In this document: positions 9,212-18,052 of the stretch, piece after piece
How the letters are laid out: every line of letters starts with the position of its first letter
Position numbering within the stretch: the stretch's first letter is position 1
Assembly: GCA_023433505.1 (NCBI GenBank)
Contig: JAEZCO010000094.1
Location: 96,319-160,318 of the forward strand
DNA: 64,000 nt
DNA from: Bacillota bacterium
GTDB lineage: Bacteria > Bacillota > Clostridia > Acetivibrionales > DTU013
Direction: 5' to 3'
Notes under the pieces: model-generated
What the model was told of the DNA's origin: nothing
Seen by the model: only the letters and a program-made list of their open reading frames with translations
Databases searched by the model: none
Translations under genes and position numbers: made by a program

Positions 9212-10885
9212 TTAGAAATTCAGGCAGCTTACAAATACCCTGTCAAAATCCTTGTAATTGGCCAGTTCAAGCACCTCTACCTCTTTTACCAATCCGGCCA
9301 TCAAGGTACGATAGGTTTTGTTCAGCAAAAACGCATTGCCTCCTGTTTTGGAGGTATTGCCTATAAACTCGATCTTTCCTTCCAGCTCAGAAGGCAAAAG
9401 GCCGATATTGATAAGGCTTTTCGCACGCAAGTGATATCCGAAGGAGCCTGCAATCAATACGCTGTCGACCTCCGAGGCTTTTACCCCAAGGCTTTTAAGC
9501 AGGTATTCGATGCCGGCCCTTACTGCGCCTTTTGCCAGTTGTACCTGCCGGATATCCTTCTGCGTAAGCACGATGCTTTCGGATATTTTGAAAACCGGTT
9601 TGCCGTCCTGCCGTACAAGTCTTTCCCTTAAGGCGGCAGAAATCTCTTCATCCGCTGCTTCGGCAAATTTACCGTTTTTATTGATGACGCCATGGGCTAC
9701 CAGCTCTCCCACAATATCCAGTAGTCCGCTTCCGCAGATGCCTCTGGCTTCTTCGCCTCCGATGGTTTTAACAGTGATGCCCCCATTCTCTTCAATGTTA
9801 AAATATTCGATGGCTCCGGCCGCGGCCCTCATCCCATGGGTTATATTCATTCCTTCAAAGGCAGGTCCCGCAGCCGTTGACGTAGCCGAAAGCCTACCGT
9901 CCAGCCCGATCACCATTTCGCCGTTGGTACCGATGTCTACAAAAAGGGTAACACCTTTTTTATCATGCAATTGCGAAGCAAGGACCCCGGAAGTGATATC
10001 GGCGCCTACATAAGCGGATATCACCGGCGGAAGGTAAACAACGCCGAATTCGGATATTCCCAGCCTGTGTTCGGAGGCCTTTAAGTGGATGTCGCCGGTT
10101 ATCTCAGGATTATATGGGTATTTCCCCAGGGAACTGGGGTTAATATTGGCCGCCAGATGCAGCATGCAGGTATTTCCGCTGAATACGATTTCATAAATTC
10201 TTTGGGGGTTGACGCCGTTTCGTGAAGCCAACTCCGCCACCATCCGGGTGATTTCTTCCAGGAGTCCGGAATATAAAAGCTTTAATCCATTCTCTTCAGA
10301 CCCGAGCTTTATCCTGGACAAAACATCCTGCGCATGGATTGCCTGGGGATTCAGTGACGACAGGGAATCCAGTTCCTTGCCGCTCTTCAGGTCCACAAGA
10401 GAGATAACCAATGTGGTGGTCCCTATATCGACAACAGCTCCGAAGCATTCATGGGTTGTATCGCCGTTTTCGCTTCCCAGAAGATCATTGCCGCCATATA
10501 CCTGGGTGCGGCTCTCATATGGGTCAAACTTTTTGCTGATAAAGCCGTCCAGGCTTATATCAAAGCTTCTTCCGTGGTCCAATATCTTTATGGTCCCACC
10601 TTGCCTGCTTTCAGAGGTTTCTACGGAGATATCCCCGTGTATCCTGGCTTCACAGGCCAATACAAAGCCTTGCTGCTCTTCTTCCTCCGAAACTTTGTGT
10701 CTTCCGCCCGTCACGATGTTTTCCGCTGATCCGGCCCCAAGCCTTACCTTGCACTTGCCGCACACGCCGGTGCCGTTGCAGGGCGACTCCACCGATATCT
10801 CCGCTTGCCTTGCCGCTTCCAGGATTGTTGTCCCCTCAGGCACCGTTATCGTCCTGTTTTCCTTGATAAATACAACTGTCGACAT
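9212..10885 (-). CDS. RamA-like corrinoid activation protein (2Fe-2S ferredoxin plus DUF4445 ASKHA ATPase)
   Basis: The product has about 557 residues. An N-terminal plant-type [2Fe-2S] ferredoxin domain shows C36-x5-C42-x2-C45 (SPCNGTGVCGKCKV) and C78 (VLACEARI). The rest is a DUF4445/ASKHA ATPase region with the signatures VVDIGTTTLVISLVDL, TLFVDIGTNGEM and LIAGSFG. Proteins of this design use ATP to drive reduction of inactive Co(II) corrinoid proteins back to Co(I). The corrinoid protein and methyltransferases next door fit that role. The start is either the ATG at 10885 or a TTG two codons upstream, which sits closer to GGGAG. A possible second role as electron donor is discussed in the findings. 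Confidence 0.87.
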   Translation of the reverse strand: MSTVVFIKENRTITVPEGTTILEAARQAEISVESPCNGTGVCGKCKVRLGAGSAENIVTGGRHKVSEEEEQQGFVLACEARIHGDISVETSESRQGGTIKILDHGRSFDISLDGFISKKFDPYESRTQVYGGNDLLGSENGDTTHECFGAVVDIGTTTLVISLVDLKSGKELDSLSSLNPQAIHAQDVLSRIKLGSEENGLKLLYSGLLEEITRMVAELASRNGVNPQRIYEIVFSGNTCMLHLAANINPSSLGKYPYNPEITGDIHLKASEHRLGISEFGVVYLPPVISAYVGADITSGVLASQLHDKKGVTLFVDIGTNGEMVIGLDGRLSATSTAAGPAFEGMNITHGMRAAAGAIEYFNIEENGGITVKTIGGEEARGICGSGLLDIVGELVAHGVINKNGKFAEAADEEISAALRERLVRQDGKPVFKISESIVLTQKDIRQVQLAKGAVRAGIEYLLKSLGVKASEVDSVLIAGSFGYHLRAKSLINIGLLPSELEGKIEFIGNTSKTGGNAFLLNKTYRTLMAGLVKEVEVLELANYKDFDRVFVSCLNF

Positions 10886-10912
10886 CCGCAAATAAACTCC
10901 CGTCGTAATGAT

Positions 10913-11935
10913 TTACCGATTTTTTACCGTATCGGTCAAAGCCCTGATGTTTTCCAGAGAAGATGAGGTGCTGAGCCCGCAGGCGGGAGATATAATGTCA
11001 ATCCCATCTTGTAAAAGTTTTTCCGTTTTTATCGATACTTTTTCCGGAGTAGAGAATTCCAGAAGAAAGGTACTTAAATTCCCCATGGTTGTAAGGGAGG
11101 GGAACTCGTCTTTCAACAAGCGCAGATTCACCAGCGCATCGGTACTTATGGCGTCTGCTTTGATCCGGGGTATAAGCTGCCAGACAATATTCATGTTTCC
11201 GCAAATATGAACAATGGCTTCTGCATTGATGGAGTGTATTCCGTCAAGAAGCTTGTTTAAATACCTTACCGCATACTCCTCGAACATTTTAGGTCCTAAA
11301 ATCTCGCCTGTAGCCGTGGGGTCGCCGATGGATATGAGCGTCGCGCCGTTATCCAGCAAAAGCCTGGCATATTCAATCAAAAAATCCGTCACATAGTCCA
11401 TGGCCCTGTGCGCATTTTCCTTGTCCTTTCTGAGTTCCTTCAGAAAAGTCATGGGGTCCACAATGGACGCGGCAGTACTTACCGGACCCGTCAGATTTCC
11501 TATCACGGGCACATCCGGAAAAGCCTTTGACAGGCGGTAGCCTGCCTGAACAATGGTACCTATCCTTCCCGATTTCAGAATTTCGCCGGTATCTTTATAC
11601 TTGATGGCCGATACCGACGGAAAAACCTCTTTCTGGATTTTGGGCTCGCAGGCGAGAGTGCCGAAGTTGACCTCACTTCCAAGGACCTCTGCCTCAACGG
11701 TCATGCAAAAGGGTATGCCAAAGTTTTCAAAGCCCGTATGCTCATTGACATCGTGAGAAAGCTCCGCCATCAGTTTATCGTCATGATGGGCCTCCGGAAG
11801 GGTATGTCCCGTTTTGTTCATCACACCCACAACCGCGGCGTTCATCATTCCTCCCGGGCATACCACAGGGGGCCGGTCGGTTTTCTCTTTATGTAAAACC
11901 CTTACCAATCTTTCCTTTGGGCTGATTATACTCAA
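10913..11935 (-). CDS. UroD-family (MtaA/CmuA-type) methyltransferase 2
   Basis: This 340-residue protein carries the zinc-type pattern H243-x-C245 (HICGN) and C319 (SPACGLS). Of the three paralogues it looks most like methylcobamide:thiol methyltransferases of the MtaA type (VVCPGGMMNAAVVG near the N-terminus). The start is a TTG at 11935, preceded by AAGGTG; no ATG is better placed. It lies between paralogue 3 and the RamA-like gene, all on one strand with short gaps, so co-transcription is likely. Substrate unknown. Confidence 0.85.
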   Translation of the reverse strand: MSIISPKERLVRVLHKEKTDRPPVVCPGGMMNAAVVGVMNKTGHTLPEAHHDDKLMAELSHDVNEHTGFENFGIPFCMTVEAEVLGSEVNFGTLACEPKIQKEVFPSVSAIKYKDTGEILKSGRIGTIVQAGYRLSKAFPDVPVIGNLTGPVSTAASIVDPMTFLKELRKDKENAHRAMDYVTDFLIEYARLLLDNGATLISIGDPTATGEILGPKMFEEYAVRYLNKLLDGIHSINAEAIVHICGNMNIVWQLIPRIKADAISTDALVNLRLLKDEFPSLTTMGNLSTFLLEFSTPEKVSIKTEKLLQDGIDIISPACGLSTSSSLENIRALTDTVKNR

Positions 11936-12009
11936 CTTTTTTCACCTTTTCCTTTACTCCTGATGGTTTGTACCTTCCAAAAAAGCTCCGTTCAAGGAGT
12001 TGATCAGTT

Positions 12010-13077
12010 TTACAAATAAAGCTTTATCTTATCTTCCGTCAGCGGATAGCCTATTTCTCTGACGGTATCCAGCATTGCTTTTATGTTTTCAAAGGGCGTC
12101 TCCGTAGGAAGGCTGCACCCCGAAGCGACAATATATCCCCGTGGGTTGTCAAAAGCCTTCAGCATACAGTCCACTACCGCCTGCCTGACGTCTCCCACGG
12201 TCCCTTGAAGCATTACTTCCGAGGGCTTTACATTCCCCATGAGCCGTACTCTTTCACCCACTTTTTTCCTGGCTTCCAGCAAATCGGCGTCATTGTCTAT
12301 ACTGATACAGTCAGCTCCCGCATCAGCCATAAGCTCCCATATCTTGCCGGTCTTGCCGCAGATATGCAAGGTTACGGTCTTCCCCCTGGAGTGAATATAG
12401 TCGATCAACTGTTTCAAATACGGATAGGAAAATTCCTTAAACTGCTTTGGGCTGATAACGGTAGCGGAAGACATTGCGTCCGTCAGACTGGGAGTGCAGC
12501 CTGCGTCAATAATGGCTTTTGCATACCGGATATTGGTCTCCAGAGAAACCCTGCACAATTTATGCACTGCCTCAGGATCTTTCAGCGTAAGCCTTACAAG
12601 GCTTTCTGCTCCTATCAGCAAGGATGCGTTGGTAAATGGACAGGTAACGGCGCCTGTAACCGCGACCTCCTTCCCTACCGCGTCCACTGCAATCTTCATT
12701 GCTTCGAGCTGCTGCGGAAGATTTCCATCCTTATGGGGGTCGGCAGGCTCAAGGGCATCGATTTCCGAAACCCCGCTGATTGCCGGCGCCCCCAGATAAG
12801 CTGTCTCATCCTCCGGATAATGTACCGTAGCGCCCATTGCTTCCGCCTGGGTGTATAAATCGGTAAAAATCCGTATAATATCATATTTAAAAAGCTTGTA
12901 TGCAGCAATATGAGCTTTTGCCAGCAAAAGGCCGTTTCCACGGAATTCGGATATCCGGACGCCTATGACCCTGGCTGCCGTGTTGCCGACGATGGGCACG
13001 CATGGCAGACGGTCTACTGCCTGACCCTTATTATATGCACTCAGCCTTTCAATCGGCGTCAACTGATCCGCAGGCAT
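12010..13077 (-). CDS. UroD-family methyltransferase 3
   Basis: This 355-residue protein has H238-x-C240 (LHICGKTG) and C321 (ASGCSLP), the same zinc-binding layout as the other two paralogues. Its ATG overlaps the stop of the corrinoid-protein gene by one base (TGATG), a clear case of translational coupling. That makes it the best candidate for the methyltransferase that directly serves that corrinoid protein. Which partner demethylates the substrate and which one transfers the methyl group onward cannot be decided from sequence. Confidence 0.85.
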   Translation of the reverse strand: MPADQLTPIERLSAYNKGQAVDRLPCVPIVGNTAARVIGVRISEFRGNGLLLAKAHIAAYKLFKYDIIRIFTDLYTQAEAMGATVHYPEDETAYLGAPAISGVSEIDALEPADPHKDGNLPQQLEAMKIAVDAVGKEVAVTGAVTCPFTNASLLIGAESLVRLTLKDPEAVHKLCRVSLETNIRYAKAIIDAGCTPSLTDAMSSATVISPKQFKEFSYPYLKQLIDYIHSRGKTVTLHICGKTGKIWELMADAGADCISIDNDADLLEARKKVGERVRLMGNVKPSEVMLQGTVGDVRQAVVDCMLKAFDNPRGYIVASGCSLPTETPFENIKAMLDTVREIGYPLTEDKIKLYL

Positions 13078-13733
13078 CAGACAGCACCTCCGGTAAGCTT
13101 ACGTGCAAGCCTTACCGCCTCTGCCGCATTGACGGAATAGCCGTCTGCTCCTATTTTATCTGCAAAGCCCTGGGAAATGGGCCCTCCCCCGACGATGACC
13201 TTGAAATTCTCCCGGATACCGTCATTTTTTAAAATATTGACAACCTCAGCCATTCCATCCATGGTGGTGGTCATCAGCGTTGACAGGGCAATGATTTTTG
13301 CGCTGGCCTCCCTGGCTTTTTCCACGAAATTCCTGGGCGGTATATCCCTTCCCAGGTCGATGACCTCAAATCCCGAGGTTTCCAGCATTATCTTCACCAG
13401 GTTCTTGCCGATATCGTGGGTATCGCCTTCGATGACGCCGATCACCACCTTGTGCTTCTCCGCCTGATCATCGGCTTTTATATGGGGCTTCAGCACATCA
13501 AGGCCTGCATACATTGCGTCGGAGCACATCAAAAGCTCCGGGATAAAGTACTCCTCTTCCTCAAAAAGCTTTCCCGCTCTTTCCATTCCGTCTGCAAGTC
13601 CTTTATCTATAGCCTCATATGCGTCATGCTTCTCAAGGATAGCCTCATTGGCAAGTATGACCGCTTCTTCCTCCTCCATATTTACAACGGCATCGGATAA
13701 GCTTTTATACAATTCCTCTTTACTTTTTGACAT
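13077..13733 (-). CDS. Corrinoid (methyl-B12) carrier protein, MtaC/MtbC/MttC-like
   Basis: This 218-residue protein has the usual two parts: an N-terminal helical cap (residues 1-90) and a Rossmann-like B12-binding domain. The cobalt-ligand motif is GDTHDIGKN with D104, H106 and G109, followed later by the expected GG near VGGGPISQ. The length is normal for the small corrinoid proteins of methanol, methylamine and glycine-betaine methyltransferase systems. It overlaps methyltransferase 3 by one base and follows the ABC ATPase gene by about 20 bases. It carries the methyl group between methyltransferases and is kept active by the RamA-like protein. Confidence 0.9.
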   Translation of the reverse strand: MSKSKEELYKSLSDAVVNMEEEEAVILANEAILEKHDAYEAIDKGLADGMERAGKLFEEEEYFIPELLMCSDAMYAGLDVLKPHIKADDQAEKHKVVIGVIEGDTHDIGKNLVKIMLETSGFEVIDLGRDIPPRNFVEKAREASAKIIALSTLMTTTMDGMAEVVNILKNDGIRENFKVIVGGGPISQGFADKIGADGYSVNAAEAVRLARKLTGGAV

Positions 13734-13752
13734 ATTCTTCTCCCACTCCCCA

Positions 13753-14574
13753 TTACAAATAATAATTTAATTCTTCTTCCTCTTTTGCAAAATGCAGGAT
13801 CTCCAGGATCTTTGACCTGAGCCTGAAAAAATCGGGATGATTGCGGCTTCGGGGCCTGCCTGTCCGGACCTCGATAATTTCTTCAATTTTGCCGGGCCTC
13901 GGAGTCATGATGACAATACGGTCACTCAGATAAATGGCTTCATCAACATCATGAGTGACCAGCACCATTGTAGTCCCACGTTCCTTCCATATCCTTAAAA
14001 TCTCATCCTGAAGCTGCATGCGTGTAAAGGCGTCCAAAGCGCCAAGAGGTTCATCCAGCAGCAATACCTTGGGATGGTTTACAAGGGCTCTCGCAAGGGC
14101 GGCACGCTGTGCCATGCCTCCCGACAGCTGATGCGGAAATGACTTTTCAAAGCCCTTAAGTCCGACAAGGCTGATATATTCCGCCACTTCGCTTTTCTTT
14201 TCATGGTAGACCCCTCTCGCAGTTAGCCCAGCCGCCACGTTATCATATACATTCAGCCAGGGAAAAAGGGTAGGATCCTGAAAAACCAGGCCCCGTTCAT
14301 AATGCGGCCCTTCGATGACAGAGCCGTCAAGGTAGATTTCACCTCCCGTAGGAGTTTCAAGACCTGTGATAAGCCTTAGAAGAGTTGATTTTCCGCAGCC
14401 GCTGGGACCGACAAGGGAAATGAATTCACCGGGCAGTATATCCAGAAAGACATTGTTCAGCGCTGTTATTTCTTTGTTTTCTGTGTCATAGAAAACCTTC
14501 TTTATATTCCTGACAGTAATGGCTCCAACGGTCTTACCCTGCTCAGGAGCTGCTGCTGTTGCTTCGACTACCAT
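13753..14574 (-). CDS. NitT/TauT-family ABC transporter ATP-binding protein
   Basis: This 273-residue ATPase shows Walker A GPSGCGKST, signature LSGGMAQR, Walker B VLLLDEPLGALD and the switch His in LVTHDVDEA. It is of the SsuB/TauB type used for taurine, sulfonate, nitrate and similar small solutes. Its ATG overlaps the permease stop by 7 bases. It powers import together with the permease at 14568 and the binding protein at 7146. The solute is not determined. Confidence 0.9.
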   Translation of the reverse strand: MVVEATAAAPEQGKTVGAITVRNIKKVFYDTENKEITALNNVFLDILPGEFISLVGPSGCGKSTLLRLITGLETPTGGEIYLDGSVIEGPHYERGLVFQDPTLFPWLNVYDNVAAGLTARGVYHEKKSEVAEYISLVGLKGFEKSFPHQLSGGMAQRAALARALVNHPKVLLLDEPLGALDAFTRMQLQDEILRIWKERGTTMVLVTHDVDEAIYLSDRIVIMTPRPGKIEEIIEVRTGRPRSRNHPDFFRLRSKILEILHFAKEEEELNYYL

Positions 14575-15605
14575 TTAATGAGCCCCCTTTGCCAGATGAG
14601 TATTCTATCTTTAAGCTTGAATAAAAGTGAAATCAGACTTGAGAAGATCACGGCGATGACGATGAGCGTCGCATAAACCTTGCTGTATTCCGCCCAACCC
14701 TGGGCCCAGTTTATATACCAGCCAAGTCCGGCTTTTACTCCCAGCATTTCCGAAACAATCAGCGTCAGGAAGGATGCGCCCAGCCCCATGAAAAGCCCGA
14801 TAAAAATCATTGGAAAAGCAGCCGGTATGGCTACCTTGAAAATCAGATACCTTTGATTGGCGCCCAGGGTTTTTGCAACTTCAAAGTAAGCATTCCTCAC
14901 ATTGGCAATCCCCGAGCTTGTCATCACCGTCACCGGAAACCAAACTGCCAATACGATGAGAAATACGCTTGCTAAAAAGCTTGTAGGGAAAACCGACATT
15001 GCAATAGGGATCCAGGCGGTTGCAGGGATAGGTCCTATGACCTTTAAAGCCGGCATGATCCAGTAATTGCACTTTTTATTCCAGCCAATGGAGACACCTG
15101 TTATGAAGCCCAGGAGTATGCCGATTATGTAGCCTGTAAACAAAAGCCTCAGGGAATAAAAGGTACTGACGGCAAGCAGCTGCCAGTCATTGACCAATAC
15201 GCTCAAAACCTTATCCGGACCCGGGAAATACGGCATTGGCAGCAGTTTTAGCTTTAATGTCGCTATATCCCATACCTCGATTAAGAGAAAGATTGCTATG
15301 AGCAGCTGTGCATAGTGAGCGAGTTTTTCCCTGACCTTTTTGAATTTTACCGACAGAATCAGCAAAACCGCATAAATTGCAATGAACGCCCCCAGCAATG
15401 CCGGATATGTTCCGGTTTTCGCAAAGCTTTGCTTGTTGGGAAGCGTCAGATGGAAGGCTAGATCTATAAGCAGAACTGCCAGGGGCAGGATCATCAGTAA
15501 ATACGTAAGAAAGCTCTTTCTTGAAGAGGTTTTTGGGTTACTTGTAAGGCTTTGGTTTACACTGCCGCTTTCGATGGTTTCTACACTGGAAGACAGAAGA
15601 ATCAC
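14568..15605 (-). CDS. NitT/TauT-family ABC transporter permease with extended N-terminal membrane region
   Basis: This 345-residue membrane protein has a BinPD-type permease core (EAA loop around EVAKTLGANQRYLIFKVAIPAAFP). It is preceded by an N-terminal extension with about three extra membrane segments not needed in SsuC/TauC, which are usually near 250-270 residues. The start is uncertain: GTG at 15605 overlaps AAGGAG too closely, so initiation may be a few codons further in. The gene heads the unit that continues through the ATPase, corrinoid and methyltransferase genes. A hairpin at 15654-15680 lies between it and cysK. Confidence 0.85.
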   Translation of the reverse strand: MILLSSSVETIESGSVNQSLTSNPKTSSRKSFLTYLLMILPLAVLLIDLAFHLTLPNKQSFAKTGTYPALLGAFIAIYAVLLILSVKFKKVREKLAHYAQLLIAIFLLIEVWDIATLKLKLLPMPYFPGPDKVLSVLVNDWQLLAVSTFYSLRLLFTGYIIGILLGFITGVSIGWNKKCNYWIMPALKVIGPIPATAWIPIAMSVFPTSFLASVFLIVLAVWFPVTVMTSSGIANVRNAYFEVAKTLGANQRYLIFKVAIPAAFPMIFIGLFMGLGASFLTLIVSEMLGVKAGLGWYINWAQGWAEYSKVYATLIVIAVIFSSLISLLFKLKDRILIWQRGLIKW

Positions 15606-15653
15606 TCCTTATAAAGTACGTTTTCATATCTGTTTACTAGGGATTTGCATAAT

Positions 15654-15680
15654 ATTAAAGGGGAGGTCATCCCCTTTAAT
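15654..15680 (-). terminator. Terminator-like hairpin between cysK and the permease gene
   Basis: Perfect 10-base arms ATTAAAGGGG/CCCCTTTAAT enclose a 7-base loop. The T-rich tail on the minus strand is modest (TTTAATATT), so read-through from cysK into the transporter genes remains possible. Confidence 0.6.
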
Positions 15681-15705
15681 TGTTTATACTTTTTAATTGT
15701 AAGAT

Positions 15706-16641
15706 TTATGCTTCCTGGAAAAGTACGGTCGACAAGTATCTCTCTCCAGTATCCGGCAGTACGACAACGATGTTTTTGCCTTTGTTTTCCGGTCTCTTGG
15801 CAATTTGTGTGGCAGCAAAGGCCGCAGCTCCGGAAGATATACCAACCAGCAGTCCCTCGGTAGTTGCCAGCTTTCTTGCTGTTTCAAAGGCCTCTTCGTT
15901 CTTTACCTTGTATACTTCATCGACAATCTTCAGATTTAATACCTCCGGTACAAAACCTGCCCCGATTCCCTGAATTTTATGAGGTCCCTTGGTCCCTCCC
16001 GAAAGCACCGGAGAATCAAAGGGCTCTACCGCGATGATTTTAACGCCGGGGTTTCTCTGCTTCAGAACTTCGCCGACTCCGGTGATTGTTCCTCCGGTTC
16101 CTACGCCGCCAATGAATATGTCCACCTGTCCGTCCGTATCCCTCCAGATTTCTTCGGCTGTGGTTTTCCTGTGAATCTCCGGATTGGCAGGGTTCTTGAA
16201 CTGCTGCGGTATGAAAGAGTTGGGAGTTTGAGCCGCCAGCTCCTCAGCCCTTCTTATGGCTCCTCCCATGCCTTCGGCACCGGGGGTAAGCACCAGTTCG
16301 GCGCCTAAAGCCTTCAAAAGATTTCTTCTTTCTATACTGAAGGTATCAGGCATTGTAAGTATAAGCTTGTAGCCTTTGGCAGCGGAAACAAAAGCCAGCG
16401 CGATGCCGGTATTGCCGCTTGTGGGTTCTATGATAACCGTATCCTTGTTGATGAGTCCTTTATCTTCCGCATCTTTAATCATTGCATATCCGATCCTGTC
16501 CTTAACACTGGACAATGGGTTGAAATATTCCAGCTTTGCAATGACTTTTGCTTCCAGACTGTTTGCCTTGCTATAGTTGGACAATTCCAATAATGGCGTA
16601 TTGCCGATGAGATCCGTCAGGTTTTTTGCTATTTTTGACAT
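15706..16641 (-). CDS. cysK: Cysteine synthase (O-acetylserine sulfhydrylase)
   Basis: This 311-residue PLP enzyme makes cysteine from O-acetylserine and sulfide. The PLP lysine lies in NPLSSVKDRIG (about residue 46), and the phosphate/substrate loop EPTSGNTGIA is intact. The length is standard for CysK. It has its own consensus promoter at 16699-16727. In Firmicutes CysK also binds the Rrf2 regulator CymR to sense cysteine, and an Rrf2 gene lies 3 kb upstream in this window. Confidence 0.93.
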   Translation of the reverse strand: MSKIAKNLTDLIGNTPLLELSNYSKANSLEAKVIAKLEYFNPLSSVKDRIGYAMIKDAEDKGLINKDTVIIEPTSGNTGIALAFVSAAKGYKLILTMPDTFSIERRNLLKALGAELVLTPGAEGMGGAIRRAEELAAQTPNSFIPQQFKNPANPEIHRKTTAEEIWRDTDGQVDIFIGGVGTGGTITGVGEVLKQRNPGVKIIAVEPFDSPVLSGGTKGPHKIQGIGAGFVPEVLNLKIVDEVYKVKNEEAFETARKLATTEGLLVGISSGAAAFAATQIAKRPENKGKNIVVVLPDTGERYLSTVLFQEA

Positions 16642-16676
16642 AATATCCCTCCCAAAATTTTATTCCTAGTATTCGT

Positions 16677-16688
16677 ATATGTTTTATA
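16677..16688. promoter_or_regulatory. Candidate Rrf2/CymR operator in the cysK leader
   Basis: The 12-base string ATATGTTTTATA occurs here and again, unchanged, at 19920-19931 in front of the Rrf2 gene. In both places it lies just downstream of the -10 box, a typical repressor position. Confidence 0.4.
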
Positions 16689-16698
16689 TAATATATTA

Positions 16699-16727
16699 AT
16701 AGTAATATCAAATTCCTTGCCTGTCAA
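16699..16727 (-). promoter_or_regulatory. cysK promoter
   Basis: On the minus strand, TTGACA (16722-16727) and TACTAT (16699-16704) are spaced by 17 bases, close to the sigma-A consensus. Confidence 0.75.
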
Positions 16728-16773
16728 TAGCTTTTGAAAATATTTTTAAATTCTCCTATACGTTTAGTAGGCA

Positions 16774-18045
16774 TTACTTTGCCAATGCCTGCTCCAGGTC
16801 GCCGATTATGTCTTCCACCGCTTCAATCCCCACAGAAAGCCTTAAAAGTCTGTTATTTACTCCGATCCTTTCCCGCATTTCCTCAGGAATGGCGGCGTGG
16901 GTTTGAACAACAGGATAGGTGATAAGGCTCTCAACGCCCCCCAGGCTTTCGGCAAACATAACAAGACGGACGCTGCCAAGGATTTTTTCTACCAATGCAG
17001 CATCCTTCACGCTGAAGGATATCATGGCGCCAAAGCCTGAAGCCTGTCTCTTTGCTATTTCATAGCCTTCATGATCCGGAAGGCCTGCATAATATACTCT
17101 GTCAACTTGTTCCTGTTCTCTCAGCCAATTGGCGATGGCAAGAGCATTTTGCTGCTGCTTTTCCATGCGGATACCAAGGGTTTTTATGCCCCGCAGCAGC
17201 AGCCAACTGTCAAACGGCGCAAGAACGGCACCTTCGGATTTCTGTATAAATTGCAGCCTTTCCGAAAGCTCTTCGGCATCCGTAATGACAAACCCCGCAA
17301 GCGTATCATTATGACCGCCGAGATACTTTGTCCCGCTATGGATGACAATATCGGCTCCCAGCTCGAGAGGACGCTGAAAATATGGAGTAAGAAACGTGTT
17401 ATCGATAATGGAAAGCATGTTTTTGGACCTGGCAAGCGCTGTAACCGCTGAGATGTCCGTTATCTTCATCATCGGATTGGAAGGGGTTTCAATAAAGACA
17501 GCCGCAGTCCTCTCCGTCACAACCGATTCAATTTCAGCAATTTTCGACGAATCAACGTAGCTGAAGTCAATGCCGTACTTTTTGTAGATTTCTTCACAAA
17601 TCCTGTACGTACCGCCATACAGGTCGTCGGATACAATGATATGATCTCCGGGCGAAAAAAGCCTTAAAACTGTGGAAACCGCTGCCATCCCGCTGGAAAA
17701 GGCAAAGCCGTATCTTCCGTTTTCAAGAGCGGCGACAGTATTTTCCAGCTCCTCCCTGGTAGGGTTCTGAAGCCTTGAATAGTCATAGCCTGTGGTCTGA
17801 TACAGCCCCGGATGTCTGAATGTGGCGCTTTGATAGATGGGGAAGCTTACGGCTCCCGTATTTTGGTCACAGCCCTTACAGCCATGAACCGCTTTCGTTT
17901 CAATTTTTAATGCCTTTACATTCCCAATAAGATCAACCCTTCCTTTGTTTTTATTAGCCTGCATGCGGCAGGCTGTTTCTCTTGCCGCATGCAGGTGATA
18001 GGTCTTGTGTCTTTTATGCCTCTTATTTATAGTATTATCGCCCAT
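16774..18045 (-). CDS. Trans-sulfuration PLP enzyme (cystathionine gamma-synthase / beta-lyase family)
   Basis: This protein is up to 423 residues with a Cys/Met-metabolism PLP fold. The PLP lysine motif is SGTKYLGGHND, with YSRLQNPTREELE and ETPSNPMM. It may make or cleave cystathionine or act directly with sulfide; the family cannot be split safely by eye. The first 45 residues (HKRHKTYHLHAARE...) are unusual, since relatives start near KIETKAVHG. The start is unresolved: 18045 has no clear ribosome site, and the ATG at 17964 lies inside a strong hairpin (17958-17995). It follows the O-acetylhomoserine sulfhydrylase gene after only 7 bases. Confidence 0.82.
   Translation of the reverse strand: MGDNTINKRHKRHKTYHLHAARETACRMQANKNKGRVDLIGNVKALKIETKAVHGCKGCDQNTGAVSFPIYQSATFRHPGLYQTTGYDYSRLQNPTREELENTVAALENGRYGFAFSSGMAAVSTVLRLFSPGDHIIVSDDLYGGTYRICEEIYKKYGIDFSYVDSSKIAEIESVVTERTAAVFIETPSNPMMKITDISAVTALARSKNMLSIIDNTFLTPYFQRPLELGADIVIHSGTKYLGGHNDTLAGFVITDAEELSERLQFIQKSEGAVLAPFDSWLLLRGIKTLGIRMEKQQQNALAIANWLREQEQVDRVYYAGLPDHEGYEIAKRQASGFGAMISFSVKDAALVEKILGSVRLVMFAESLGGVESLITYPVVQTHAAIPEEMRERIGVNNRLLRLSVGIEAVEDIIGDLEQALAK
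17958..17995 (-). promoter_or_regulatory. Perfect 13-bp stem-loop in the 5' part of the trans-sulfuration gene
   Basis: Arms CCTGCATGCGGCA and TGCCGCATGCAGG pair fully around a 12-base loop. The in-frame ATG at 17964 lies within the 3' arm, so folding could hide a start codon. There is no T-run, so it is not a simple terminator. Confidence 0.55.
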
Positions 18046-18052
18046 TCGCTTT

